Assembly: GCA_030323885.1 (NCBI GenBank) | Contig: CM059186.1 | Span: forward strand, 25,625,849 to 25,689,848 | Length of the DNA stretch: 64,000 bases | Reading direction: 5' to 3' | Source of the DNA: Branchipolynoe longqiensis | Taxonomy: Eukaryota > Annelida > Polychaeta > Phyllodocida > Polynoidae | Shown: positions 1 to 10,045 of the stretch, one piece after another | Layout of the letters: each line of letters begins with the position of its first letter | Numbering within the stretch: the stretch's first letter is position 1 | Translations under genes and position numbers: made by a program | Notes under the pieces: model-generated | Databases searched by the model: none | Told to the model about the DNA's origin: nothing | The model's input: the letters and a program-made list of their open reading frames with translations, nothing else

Positions 1-415
1 CCGACTGGCCAAAGAACCAATACATTGTATTGGAGTTCGTCATATAAATTATGTTTTCAACACTATTATGTATTTAATAATAAGTGATTACTGTTCGGCA
101 TGTGGGACTGAGACCTCTGAAATGAGTATCGAAGTCACGTTCATTTTGGTTGATACACATTCTAGAGATCCAACAGACAAACCTCATTTTGTGGAGATTG
201 TTAAATGAAGTTAGTTTTATCCATTTTGATCAACACAAACTAAATAAATGTTTTTTGTTGTTACTTTTTGGTTAAAAAAAAACAAAAAAACAATCCAAAC
301 AGAAAGACACCACAACAAATTATATCCAACTGGCCACTCCGAAATTAGCTTTTATGGAATGGACCATTACAATGACTACCACCATAATAAGTCACATTTA
401 TTCTGTCCGTTTGGT
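1..415. other. AT-rich stretch without a recognised gene
   Basis: I see no splice-bounded coding block, RNA gene or repeat that I can pair with another part of the window. The 108-codon open frame that starts here runs into the inverted-repeat element that follows and has no family resemblance, so I treat it as chance. Confidence 0.5.
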
Positions 416-788
416 TCCCTGTGTCGTGTTTTAAAACCCAGGCGAGATCGCATCCCCTGCCGTGGCTTCTGCGCATGCGCAGATTTTAAGTGCGTCGTCT
501 GCGCATGCATCAAATTCTCCCCAGTGTCAATGGCCGTGAGCAATCTTCATACAGAAAAAGTGAAATATCTCTAAAACTACACCACTTAGAAACAAACTGC
601 TTGGTACACATATAGAAAACGAATAGATTATATTAAATTTATACGGTTAGGGTTGTGCAATTCTATTAATTTTTAATAGTGGCAGTGGCAGTGTGTATTC
701 GTTCTGCAGCCGAGCTGCGCGCACATACACAATGTTTACAAACGGCAGGGGATGCGATCTCGCCGGGGTTTTAAACCACGACACCGGA
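416..788. mobile_element. MITE with about 48-bp terminal inverted repeats
   Basis: Bases 416-463 (beginning TCCCTGTGTCGTG) are the near-perfect reverse complement of 742-788 (ending CACGACACCGGA), giving a 373-bp element with no coding capacity. Its interior (about 521-670) matches the interior of a longer inverted-repeat element at 25606-26201, including the run CATACAGAAAAAGT, so the two are related or one captured part of the other. Several GCGCATGCGCA palindromes lie just inside the left arm. The transposase class is not evident. Confidence 0.75.
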
Positions 789-1033
789 AATAAAATGTAT
801 TTGTCAGTTAAATACTGATAGAAAAACTCACATCTAAATTGGTTAAATGTGACAAAATACTGTCAGATTTATATCGCGCGGTAATGGTAATGATTTTTTA
901 AATGTAAAATGGTTATTAAATACCAGGTGGAATCCTGAAATAGATGATAACCACTAGGATAAATAAATTCCTACAAATTGCGATGCTGCATATCTATCTA
1001 TCTATGACAAGCAATCAACCATCCTGATCCTTA

Positions 1034-1308
1034 TGCCTAGTACACACCTAGCGTTTGTGCACACCCACCTCCCGTATACGATCTAAAACTGCCCGTTTCG
1101 CGCACAAAAATCGCTAGGTGTGCGCGGGGAGCGCACACCTAGCGATTGCGATTCGCGAATAAAAACTCAGTTTTAGGGCTAAAACGGGGCGATTACGATT
1201 GCGATTTGCGATTCGAAAAATGAATCGGCCCGTTTTCAGTTTTAAGCGGGTCGGGTCGAGTCGCGAGTTTTAGAGCGTGAATCGTATATGGTAGGTGTGT
1301 ACCAGGCA
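1034..1308. mobile_element. TTA-flanked MITE, family with TGCCWAGTACACACC ends
   Basis: The 275-bp element begins TGCCTAGTACACACC and ends in the inverted version, with direct TTA flanks at 1031-1033 and 1309-1311. A second copy sits at 34035-34293, also between TTA repeats. The 3-bp TTA target duplication is the PIF/Harbinger signature. The interior is a nested palindrome of GATTCGCGA/TCGCGAATC-like motifs and has no coding capacity. Confidence 0.8.
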
Positions 1309-1311
1309 TTA

Positions 1312-1826
1312 GGCTTAGAAGTGCATAAATGCCCCTCTTCCCAAACGATGTACTATTTTTTTTTTTTTTGGTAAAGTATTTATTCATCTGCTTATGACAT
1401 TTGTCAGCGCCGAGCACTGGTCTTCCGGCCATCTTACTATCGGAATTGACATTTTAAATAATCTAAGTTTGATCAGTGCTGTATTAGTCACAGCACCGAT
1501 CGTGTAGAATTAAGGGAGTGGCTCCTGCTGTATAATGTACAGCACCAGTCACTGCGGTTCATACAAAAATGGGAGCGGCACCAGTAGAGGGTGTATACTC
1601 GGGGCAACTCAAACAATCTTGTGGGTTACATTTTTTTCTTATAAAACAAGCTAAGTTTATAGTGTCAGGGCATTTTGTCTGTCTTATGTAATGTTCAATG
1701 TGTTTAACCAGATTGATAGTTGTGTAGGATGTTCGGTGTGTTGTTGGTTTGTTCATGATGGTTAAGGGTGGTGGCAGGGGAGGGGGCCCATTGGGGTGGG
1801 TGGCAGGGGGGAAAAACCCAGTAATA
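1312..1826. other. No gene; G-rich patch
   Basis: Apart from a G-rich patch at about 1757-1813 (GGGGAGGGGGCCC-like, with G-quadruplex potential) I see nothing annotatable. Short open frames here lack any recognisable domain. Confidence 0.4.
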
Positions 1827-2101
1827 AACTATTATATGAGACTGTCTCAAAAGGTGCTAAGTAATATGGGACAAAACTTTGTCCAAGTAACAATCAACAC
1901 ACTATCTACTTATGCATTTGCTCAGGATAAACTGATTTGCTTTTTACATGGTGTTTCATAATCCCAATAGAATACATATTGATTTGAAGCAAATGTCCTT
2001 GTGTTTTCAGTGTAACCGTTTCTGTGCTGTTTTGTGTCAATTGTTACTATGGACAAAAAAAAACGAAGAGCTAGCACCTTTTGAAACAGGCTCATATAGT
2101 A
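1827..2101. mobile_element. Hairpin MITE with about 70-nt arms
   Basis: The left arm (about 1827-1898, with CTCAAAAGGTGCTA) and right arm (about 2030-2101, with TAGCACCTTTTGA) are inverted copies. Pairing continues inward (TTGTCCAAGTAACAATC against GATTGTTACTATGGACAA-like sequence), so most of the element can fold into one hairpin. No coding capacity was seen and no second copy was found in the window. Confidence 0.65.
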
Positions 2102-2547
2102 ATTTGCCGATTACACTTCCACTGCTAGTATATAGTACACAGAGGTCATAGTGCAGAGTTTGTCAAAGTTTTGGTTAAATATTTGTCAATTTGGTTAAAT
2201 ATTTGCTTAAGATTTTTATATTATTAAATGGCTACACACAATGTGTGTACCCATTTAATAATAATGCTAGTCATTCAAGCCATAACCTAGCCCTAGGCTA
2301 GTGTCGTAGTAACACAGCTAACCAGTTCAACCCTTGTGTGATTTTTATAATATTATAAATATCAATATAACATATCAATTTAATATGGCCTAAATCCTAA
2401 TTAGGCTAATACATGAGCAGCTTCTTATGCAAACTGTCAACTTAACTATCATGTAGGCCTATCCCATACCAAACACACTATCATGTTACATTATATTATA
2501 TATAGTATATTATAATATACTGTAATATATAGATATATATATAACCA
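2102..2547. other. AT-rich spacer, nothing recognised
   Basis: This is AT-rich, with a short palindromic TATATTATAATATA-like patch near 2485-2540. No gene or mappable repeat was seen. Confidence 0.4.
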
Positions 2548-2890
2548 GACGGGATGGCCGAATGAGTTATAGCGTCCGTCTCCCGTGTTGGTAGACCGTG
2601 GGATCGTGGGTTCAAATCGTGGGTTCAAACCCTGGTCGAGTCAAACCAATGACTTAAAATTGATACTTTTCGCTTCCTAGCAAGGCGCTCGGCATTATTA
2701 GGATAGGGCAAGGAATGGTTGGCTCAGTGTCAGGATAATGTGACTGAGTGGGATATCAGGTCATAGTGCTGGCGGCCTGGTATCCCAGTGGGGCAGCACT
2801 ATAAAGTCGCCATGATTGCGCACTGTCACAAGTCGGTACCCGTCCTGATATGACCTTAGATGTTGCTAGGACATAAACTAACAATAAACT
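2548..2890 (+). mobile_element. tRNA-derived SINE, full length, type 1 tail
   Basis: The head (GACGGGATGGCCGAATGAG ... GGTTCAAACCC) carries tRNA-like A-box and B-box sequences. A long body follows, containing GTGACTGAGTGGGATATCAGG and GGGGCAGCACTATAAAGTCG. The 3' tail is CCTGATATGACCTTAGATGT ... GGACATAAA. The same order recurs at many sites in both orientations. The B-box region is locally duplicated (TCGTGGGTTCAAA twice). SINEs of this kind are copied by a partner LINE, which is not present here. Confidence 0.85.
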
Positions 2891-2970
2891 ATACATAAAT
2901 ATTTGTTACACATATATATATGTTATGTATATATATTTGTTATATATATATATATACCTCCTACATCCCT

Positions 2971-3246
2971 CGTGGGTTCGAACCCTGGTCGAGTCAAACC
3001 AATGACTTAAAAATTGATACTTGTCGCTTCCTAGTCTGGCGCTCGGCATTATTAGGATATGGCAAGGACTGGTCGGCTCAGTATCAGGATAATGTGACTG
3101 AGTGGGATATCAGGTCATGTGCTGGTGGCCTGGTATCCCAGTGGGGCAGCACTATAAAGTCGCCATGAGTGCGCACTGTCACAAGTCGGTACCCATCCTC
3201 TGAAATGACCTTAGATGTTTCTAGGAGGTAAAACAACAATAAACTA
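2971..3246 (+). mobile_element. SINE body in a head-to-tail duplicate
   Basis: This repeats the previous SINE from its B box onward, followed by the same AT-rich tract and the same CCTCCTACATCCCT motif that ends the first unit (about 2957-2970 and 3330-3343). It is therefore better read as a tandem duplication of about 2612-2970 than as an independent SINE insertion, because it lacks the tRNA-like head. Confidence 0.7.
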
Positions 3247-3272
3247 CATATATATATTTGTTACACACACAC

Positions 3273-3275
<3 letters not shown>

Positions 3276-3327
<52 letters not shown>
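3276..3327. repeat. (TA)n microsatellite
   Basis: Alternating TA for about 50 bases. It lies in the duplicated tail region between the two SINE-derived units and the CCTCCTACATCCCT motif. Confidence 0.95.
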
Positions 3328-3329
<2 letters not shown>

Positions 3330-3536
3330 CTCCTACATCCCTCCCGCGGTGTTCCCTGAACCAGGTTCCTGACACAGTCAGATACAACGTCACCCCGAGT
3401 TCCTCCGCAGTTAAGAAACACAAAACCGGCCCACCACATGGTTGTGTATATTTTTATGGCCCCCGCCGCCCTCCGCCCAGTGTACAATATCGCCAATGTG
3501 CGGCCAGCGAGGATTCACATGGGGATGTGGAGGGAC

Positions 3537-3559
3537 GGGGGGGGGGGGGGGGGGGGGGG
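3537..3559. repeat. Homopolymer G tract
   Basis: This is a run of 23 G with no interruption. Overlapping open frames reading it as polyglycine or polyproline are artefacts. Confidence 0.95.
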
Positions 3560-3703
3560 TGTCTATGGTTCTTTTGAATGCTTCGAATGTCCCGTCGCAG
3601 ACTACATACACTGTTTTGCAACAACCAAGGATACTATAGTTCATTTTCATAATTACATTAAAAACTGCCGACAGGTAGTCAAGGCCACAAAGCAACAGGA
3701 TGA

Positions 3704-3990
3704 TGTTTGTTTTGTTGTTTTACGTCCTAACAACAAGGAAGGCCATATCAGGATTTGTACCCACTTGTGATAGTGCACACTTATGGCGACTTCATAGTGC
3801 TGCCTCGCTGGGAGACCATGATGTCAGCACCATGACCTGATATCACACTCAGTCACATTATCCTGACACTGAGCCAACCAGCCCTTGTCACATCCTTATA
3901 ATGCCTAGCTAGCTGGCTAGGAAGTAACGGGTTAAAAAAAATTAAGTCATTGGTTTGACTCGACCAGGGTTCGAATCACACGATCTACCA
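3704..3990 (-). mobile_element. tRNA-SINE, reverse orientation, type 1 tail
   Basis: Read on the minus strand this has the usual B-box, body and GGACGTAAAACAACAA tail. The body keeps CAGGTCATGGTGCTG-like sequence and the GACTGAGTGTGATATCAGG block. The tRNA-like 5' head beyond the B box is missing or diverged, next to AT-rich sequence at 3991-4160. Confidence 0.8.
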
Positions 3991-4101
3991 AAATATGTTA
4001 TGATACTGATAGTAAATATCCCATTATCATACTATATATAGAATATATAATAAATTGTATATCTTAAAATGAACTGCTCCTCGATACATACATACATATA
4101 A

Positions 4102-4104
<3 letters not shown>

Positions 4105-4147
<43 letters not shown>

Positions 4148-4160
4148 ATATATATATATA
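4105..4160. repeat. (TA)n microsatellite
   Basis: Alternating TA with a few AAT interruptions. Confidence 0.95.
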
Positions 4161-4268
4161 GCCGAGGCTTATACCTCGGGAAAACAATAGTTATCCATCA
4201 TCTATACCAAGGTAAGATTCGTCTAACTAATCTATATATATATATATATATACAAACACACACACACA

Positions 4269-4435
4269 CAGTAAAACCTGTCTAATCGACCACCTCCATA
4301 GATCGATCACTCCCATATATCGATCGCTTTATTTTGGGTCCCAATGATACCATTGTAAGGATATTCTAACTCCCTAAACCGACCATCGACCTAAATAGAC
4401 CACTTAAAGCCGGTCAATTTAAAGAGGTTTTATTG
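4269..4435. mobile_element. pogo-like MITE (CAGTAAAACC ends)
   Basis: It begins CAGTAAAACCTGTCTAATCG and ends AAAGAGGTTTTATTG followed by TA, and the interior pairs on itself (GACCACC.../...GGTCG). Related elements at 46881-47078 and 54111-54288 share the outer CAGTAAMACC ends and the TA flank. CAGT...ACTG ends with a TA duplication are typical of pogo/Tigger-type Tc1-mariner elements, so the class assignment is inference. Confidence 0.65.
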
Positions 4436-4702
4436 TATATGTGTCAAAATATAGAAGCTACATGATACTAAGTATGCCATTGTGCTATCCATATGAAAGT
4501 TATATCGAAATATATAATACATTGTATAGAAATTGAAATTAGATATGTCCTGCTGACCTAAGTGTAATATATGTTGATGTCGACACTAAGTTCTAGTTTG
4601 AAACTGTTTTGATTTAGAACGTACTCTCATGACGTAACCTTGTGCCACAGTGGGGGCATTCGGATAACAACACAACTGAAACACACATACATTACATGGG
4701 TC

Positions 4703-4779
4703 CCGTCCTGATATGACCTTAGATGTTGCTAGGACGTAAAACAACAACATACAAACAAACAAACAAATAAACAAACATA
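4703..4779 (+). mobile_element. SINE 3' tail fragment
   Basis: Only the terminal tail (CCCGTCCTGATATGACC ... GGACGTAAAACAACAA) and an AAAC-type simple repeat are present, consistent with a 5'-truncated insertion primed on the shared SINE/LINE 3' end. Confidence 0.75.
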
Positions 4780-4887
4780 GGGTGGAGCTACATAGATCCA
4801 AGAGAAGACGTGGTAAGTCTGACTGTCATCCAGATTATAAATACATTTGCCAGTTATGGTGCCTTCATTCAAGGAGCACCAGCCACG

Positions 4888-5722
4888 GTGCACAGACACA
4901 AGCTCACAAGATAAAGCTCACACCGTTAATGAAAAAAAGAGACAAAAACTGACACCATTAATGAAGAAAAAGACATAAACTCACACCATTAATGAAAAAA
5001 GATTAAAGCTCACACCGTTAATGAAAAAAGAGACAAAAGCTCACGCCATTAATGAAAAATGAGATAAAAACTGACACCATTAATGAAAAAAGAGATAAAA
5101 ACTGACACTGTTAATGAAAAAAGAGACAAAAACTGACACCATTAATGAAAAAAGAGATTAAAGCTCATGCCATTAATGAAAAATGAGATAAAAACTGACA
5201 CCATTAATGAAAAAAGAGACAAAAACTGACACCATTAATGAAAAAAAGAGATTAAAGCTCACACCATTAATGAAAAGAGCTAAAAGCTCACACCATTAAT
5301 GAAAAAAAGAGATAAAAGCTCACACCAATCACATATCAATGTTACATGCATAATAAGCTGGATTATTTTTAAATGTATTTCTTAAGGGACTGGTCACAGA
5401 TTTGTCAGTGTATTCCATTTAAACAGTTTGTCAACTTTCAAAATAACATACATTTCTTCATATTTGTCCTAGAATCAACATTTAAAGACCACTTTAATAG
5501 TAGTAATTCGTAATTTTTTCCAATGATACCAGTTATAACACAATAATATGAATTATTTTAGTCACACACCTAATATGTGTGATTCAGGTGTGAAATGAGG
5601 TGTGATAAGTGAGAATAACAAACTCTGGTTACACCGATGAATAAAGCTTGTGAGCTTTTGTCTCTTTAAAAAAAATTCAGGGTGTGAACTTTTGTCTTAT
5701 GAGCTTTTTGTGTTGTGACACT
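4888..5722. mobile_element. Foldback-like element with tandem subterminal repeats
   Basis: The left side (from about 4888: ACACAAGCTCACAAGATAAA) and right side (about 5640-5722, GAGCTTTTGTCTCTTT and TTTTGTCTTATGAGC) are inverted versions of one motif. The left arm has expanded into the tandem array described separately; the right arm has only about two copies. The middle (5336-5635) is AT-rich and without coding capacity. The element boundaries are uncertain. Confidence 0.45.
4905..5330. repeat. Tandem array, about 13 units of 31-34 bp
   Basis: The unit is approximately AAAGCTCACACCATTAATGA plus AAAAAAGAGATA. I count 13 occurrences of the TTAATGAA core. Units alternate between two variants (GACAAAAACTGACACC and GATTAAAGCTCACGCC types), which suggests a higher-order two-unit expansion. 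Confidence 0.9.
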
Positions 5723-5786
5723 CTGTCGTGGAACCACCAGCCACACATTCACACGTTGACACACTTCCAATGTGTCGCCATTCTTA

Positions 5787-6380
5787 AGCCCTGTTCACAC
5801 GGGGCAGTTAATTCGAATCATATAAATCGACTTGCCTAGTTCGGCTCACATTTGGCGTGTGAACGCGTGGCTGAGGCGGTTTAGGGCTGATTCGACTCAT
5901 ATAATTCGGATTTTATAAACCATCTATGTAGGTGGTTTATATGAACCAAATTTTATGATTCGACTTATATCGCCCATGTGAACGCAACCGACTTACTTGA
6001 TGCGGATTAAGGACGTCACACACATGCGCAGTCGAGACTTGAGTTTGTTTATTTTCCGGTCGATCAAAAGTGCATATTATAGAATTTAGTCTATAAACCA
6101 CTAGCTGCGCGCAGATATTTTTTTCATAATTTATTTTTAGGTTTTCACTGCCCAGCAGAAGTTTTGATCGTTCCAAAACAATATGATTCAGTCCATAGAT
6201 ATCTGGTTAGTATGGGCTTGCTCATGCGCAGATATCCACTTCCGCCTTAAACCGACTCAAGCGCTGCCCGTGTGAACGCGAAACACTTTCAAACTCGGTC
6301 CGTGTGAACGGGCATCTAAATCGATTTATATGATTCGCATTGTCTATATCGCTTTAAACTTTTCCGCTGTGAACACGGCT
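5787..6380. mobile_element. TTA-flanked MITE, AGCCSTGTTCACAC family
   Basis: It runs from AGCCCTGTTCACACGG to the inverted CCGCTGTGAACACGGCT, flanked by TTA (5784-5786 and 6381-6383). Copies occur at 21413-22009 and 27418-27991. The interior is shared between copies (TTCTGCTGGGCAGTG or its complement) and filled with AATCGACTTATATGATTCG-like palindromes. There is no coding capacity. The 3-bp target duplication suggests a Harbinger-type mover. Confidence 0.8.
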
Positions 6381-6531
6381 TTAGTTTCCAAAACATGTAT
6401 GAAGCAATCATTTTGTTAGTTTAAAAAAAAATCCCTCCCAAATAAAAAATAAACCCAAACAAACAAACAAACAGACAGACAGACAGACATGTGAAGCAAT
6501 CATTTGATGACCACGTGTCTATCCTACTTAA

Positions 6532-7052
6532 TAGCCCTGTCACACTACGGCGTATCTCGCCGGCGTGCCACCAATGCACCAAAACGTCGAGAAACGTCAA
6601 ACTTTTCAGTGCGGTGGGAAAAAGTTTGACGTCAGCGCAACATGTTGGTAGCATGCGGCCGACGTTGTGGTAATGTATATCGATGCGTGAGGGAAAAAAC
6701 TAAAAAGTTTGGTGCGCCGTCCTGATATGACCTTAGATGTTGCTAGGACATAAAACAACACCAGTTTGGCGCAACGTTTGGGAACGAGCCTCACACGCAT
6801 CTGCCTACTGTTCGCATAACGATCTTCCAGTGCGTTTAACATATTTCGACTTGCCCCTAATGTAGCCATCACGTTGGCACACGTCAAAAGTTTTGTGCAA
6901 GCGCAACACTTTCGATGCGCCACGACGCTCGCCGCCGATCCTCGCCGTCCATCAACGCGCGCGTAACGCTTCCTGACGTGTCCCGACGTTTCGCCAAAAA
7001 GTGACACACGTCGACGCGTGTTGGCGAGAAACGTCGTAATGTGACAGCACCA
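6532..7052. mobile_element. PIF/Harbinger-type MITE (CCTGTCACAC ends)
   Basis: It starts TAGCCCTGTCACACTACGGC, ends CGTCGTAATGTGACAGCACCA, and is flanked by TAA on both sides (6529-6531, 7053-7055). About 45 bases of SINE tail (6717-6760) interrupt it. A second copy of its left third lies at 40416-40575 without that interruption. Two longer elements in the window with the same ends carry Harbinger transposase remains, which supports the family call. Confidence 0.8.
6717..6760 (+). mobile_element. SINE tail fragment inside a Harbinger MITE
   Basis: The block CCGTCCTGATATGACCTTAG through GGACATAAAACAACA is the SINE/LINE 3' tail alone, sitting in the MITE interior between GTTTGGTGCG and CCAGTTTGGCGCAACG. 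It is far too short for a SINE with a promoter. Confidence 0.75.
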
Positions 7053-7131
7053 TAACTGTCGTGGCTACCTCCTGCCACCCGCCCGTATTGCGCTCACGGA
7101 TAGGGGTTTGCACTGCCGCGCTCGGGTAATC

Positions 7132-7799
7132 CCGGTGTAGCAGGAAATCGCAAACCCTGTAAATCGCAAACCCCCACTTGTGATTTCCTAGGAAATCGCA
7201 AACCCCCATGCCATATATGGGCATGGGGGGTTTGCGATTTCCTAGGAAATCGCATATCCCCCCTGGAGATCGCAAACCCCCCATTCTGAGTGTTAGCCTT
7301 ACCATGATCTGGTAAGGCTAACACTGGCACTGACACTCAGAATATCCCAACTTTCACTATTATCTCTGTTTTTAATACTTTCAGATAAAATTGCTCTTAG
7401 GTTAAATTAAATACCTCAGATCTTCCTCTTCAATCGCGCATTGAGATATTTTTAATCGATTCGATGAAAGTTTTTTTATTTATTTTACAAAAATAAATGC
7501 TCCCCATAGACATAGCATTGCCGCAGCACACATCACGGCGTATTTTACCCTACTGCTAATATCTCCGCCGTTACGGCGGTAGCCTTAATAACGCTTCGAA
7601 TTTAGGGTTAATTTAATGAAATTTCACGATTTGAGTATGTAATTCTCTTAAATATGGTCGCATTGAATAGATTTGGCCCGAATCAGTCCCAAATCACAGG
7701 GGGGTTTGCGATTTCCAGGGGGGGTTTGTGATTTCCTAGTAAATCGCAAACCCCGGGGTGTGCAATTTCCAGGGGTTTGCGATTTACTGCCACACCGGC
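7132..7799. mobile_element. Inverted-repeat element with reiterated AAATCGCAAACCCCC blocks
   Basis: The left end (CCGGTGTAGCAGGAAATCGC) pairs with the right end (GATTTACTGCCACACCGG). Inside each end the 15-mer AAATCGCAAACCCCC and its complement alternate, often joined by the palindrome TTTCCTAGGAAA: about six copies on the left (7142-7285) and about four on the right (7690-7785). The interior at about 7540-7680 holds a block also found inside the GGCCATATGC family (TTCGAATTTAGGGTTAA). No coding capacity was seen. Confidence 0.65.
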
Positions 7800-8335
7800 C
7801 GCGATGTAAGGCGAGTAGGTTGGCTGGGTTGATAATTGGACAAGGTCAATCACACCAAATTTGTACTTGGAACTGGGTGGAATTAGTGTCATGTCATTCG
7901 AGGGTCACATCAGTAGTAGACACCCACCCACACACGCACACCACACGGCGGTGCATTGTGGACGGGGTGAATGACCTATATGTGATGTGTACTCACTTCA
8001 TGTTATTTCGGTATGCCTAAGTAGGCCTAACGTGCTGTAAAGAATAGGCGACATTTTGGTTAAGTATGAGGTGTTGTGTATACGTAATTAATAGTGGTAA
8101 TAATAAATGATTAAATATGTATAAATGGTTAGGATATAAAATAGGCCACAGTGACCTATTGTTATCAAAAATGTGGATTGGATTTAAGAGACCTATAGTA
8201 AGGTGAAGTGGAGATTGGCTTTTTAAAGTTAAACTAAAAGAGAGGTGCAGTAAGCCGTAATGGCAAGAAAACTGCAGTAATTTATTATGCCATGCTTTGC
8301 GGCCAGACACCATGCTTAGCAGCAGCCCAGTGGGA
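7800..8335. other. No recognised feature
   Basis: I see no gene, SINE or paired inverted repeat in this stretch. It leads into the minisatellite. Confidence 0.4.
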
Positions 8336-8960
8336 ACCATCACTAGGGGTCAGGGGGAGCTGTGTGTTTGTTAGTAACAACCATCACTAGGGGTCAGGGG
8401 AGCTGTGTGTTGGTTTGTAACCATCACTAGGGGTTGGGGGGGGGGGGGGTGGAGCTGTGTGTTTGTTGGTAACCAATACTATTGGTCAGCGGAGCTTTGT
8501 GTTTGTTGGTAACCATCACTAGGGGTCAGGGGGAGCTGTGTGTTTGTTGGTAACCAACACTAGGGGTCAGGGGAGCTGTGTGTTTGTTGGTAACCAACAC
8601 TAGGGGTCAGGGGAGCTGTGTGTTTGTTAGTAACCAACACTAGGGTAGGGGGGGGAGCTGTGTGTTCGTTGGTATCCAACACTAAGGGTTGGGGGGAGCT
8701 GTCTGTTTGTTGGTAGCCAACACTAGGGGTCAGGAGGAGCTGTGTTTGTTAGTAACCAACACTAGGGGTTGGGGGGGGGGGGGCTGTGTGCTTGTTGGTA
8801 ACAAACACTAGGGGTCAGGAGGAGCTGTGTGTTTGTTAGTAACCAACACTAGGGGTTGGGGGAGAGCTGTGTTTGTTGGTAACCAACACTAAGGGTCAGG
8901 GGGAGCTGTGTGTTTGTTGGTAGCCAACACTAGGGGTCAGGAGGGACTGTTTGTTGGGGT
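8336..8960. repeat. Minisatellite, about 15 units of roughly 40 bp
   Basis: The unit is about AACCATCACTAGGGGTCAGG plus GGGAGCTGTGTGTTTGTTGGT. Units vary at ACCATCACT versus ACCAACACT and in the G-run length. Two units contain long G runs (8426-8441 and 8770-8783), suggesting slippage inside the array. Confidence 0.95.
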
Positions 8961-9283
8961 AACCAGCCTGAGTCAGATTGGGTATAAAATAAGCGGAAAT
9001 TAGAGGGGAGCCAAGCTGGGAGGAAAGACCCTGCTGGGATCAGACAAGACCAGGAATCAGAGTGGCCATTATAAAAGGTGAGGTATTAGAATTATTGTTG
9101 CTGAGGAGAAGTACCAGATAATATTGTGGGAATTGTATATTGTCATTGCTGTACATATTGTAACTGTATCTGTGTGAAGAGAAGGAAAAGAAGAGAATAA
9201 ACTTCCTGACCAACAATATATGTGTAAGAGTTTTATTTCTAGTTCTTTCAGGCTGTTGTGTCACGTTGTGGGCATACGCCTAG
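8961..9283. other. Unassigned stretch with polyadenylation-like motif
   Basis: It contains TATAAAATAAGCGG near 8981 and GAGAATAAACTTCC near 9194, which could be read as TATA-like and AATAAA-like signals about 210 bases apart, as in an LTR. I find no TG...CA boundary or second copy, so this stays a suspicion. Confidence 0.25.
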
Positions 9284-9286
9284 TAA

Positions 9287-9986
9287 AGGGGCTGTCACAT
9301 TAGTTTTTTTTGTGGGAGCGTATGGTGGCGTAGGCGCATTATGTCATACACGTCGGCATACGCCATACATACGCTACACATAGGCCGTTGTATCCCGCCA
9401 TATGCTTTCTCTCGTCCGTCCGTCCACATTTTTTTGTGCATGCTAAAAAAATCTCGACCTATGGGAGCGTATGGTTCATACGCTACTCATACGCTACTCA
9501 TACGCTACTCATACGCCGGGGTATGCTCCTCGTACACTGGTGTATGCTCCTCGTACGCTAGAGGTGCGCCGGCATAGGTTACGCATACGCTCAACTTGCG
9601 TCACCGGCGTATCTCTAGCGTATGTAGCATATGCATAACCTACGAGTTCCATATGGGAGCATACTCCTAGCGTATGCACAGCATATGCACAGCGTATTCC
9701 AAGTGTATGCCATAGGCCTCGACATCGATCTTGACTCATACGCTACTCATACGCTCATATGCTATGCATACGCTATGCATACGCTACGCATAGGTTCCAT
9801 ATGCCAATCAAAACGGTCAAAAAATGTCACAGTACGCTCTGATACGCTCCTCGTACGCTCCTCATAGGTTACGCATACGCTCAAAAACACCCGATAGGTC
9901 ACCAAAGGTCATGATAGGCCGGCACGCGCAGGACTTACGTAGGTTTTCAATATGCTCCCGCCATACGCCGTAATGTGACAGGGCCT
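9287..9986. mobile_element. PIF/Harbinger-type MITE, 700 bp
   Basis: The ends are AGGGGCTGTCACATTA and TAATGTGACAGGGCCT, between TAA flanks (9284-9286, 9987-9989). The interior consists largely of reiterated CATACGCTACTCATACGCT-type motifs in both orientations, so the whole element can fold extensively. It has no coding capacity. Confidence 0.85.
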
Positions 9987-10045
9987 TAACGTAATCCCAG
10001 CCGCCCAACGTAATAAATAATGCACTGGTTTGATCTCATGCATGT

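Noticed and set aside
3411..3770. Overlapping frames with polyglycine or polyproline
   Set aside because: They are produced by the 23-base G tract.
4905..5330. CRISPR-like array
   Set aside because: Units are contiguous, with no unique spacers, in a eukaryotic repeat context.
8336..8960. Second candidate for an interspaced array
   Set aside because: It is a plain minisatellite with variable units and no spacers.
9341..9867. Open frames rich in Ala/Tyr/Ser on both strands
   Set aside because: They come from reiterated CATACGCTACTC motifs inside a Harbinger MITE.
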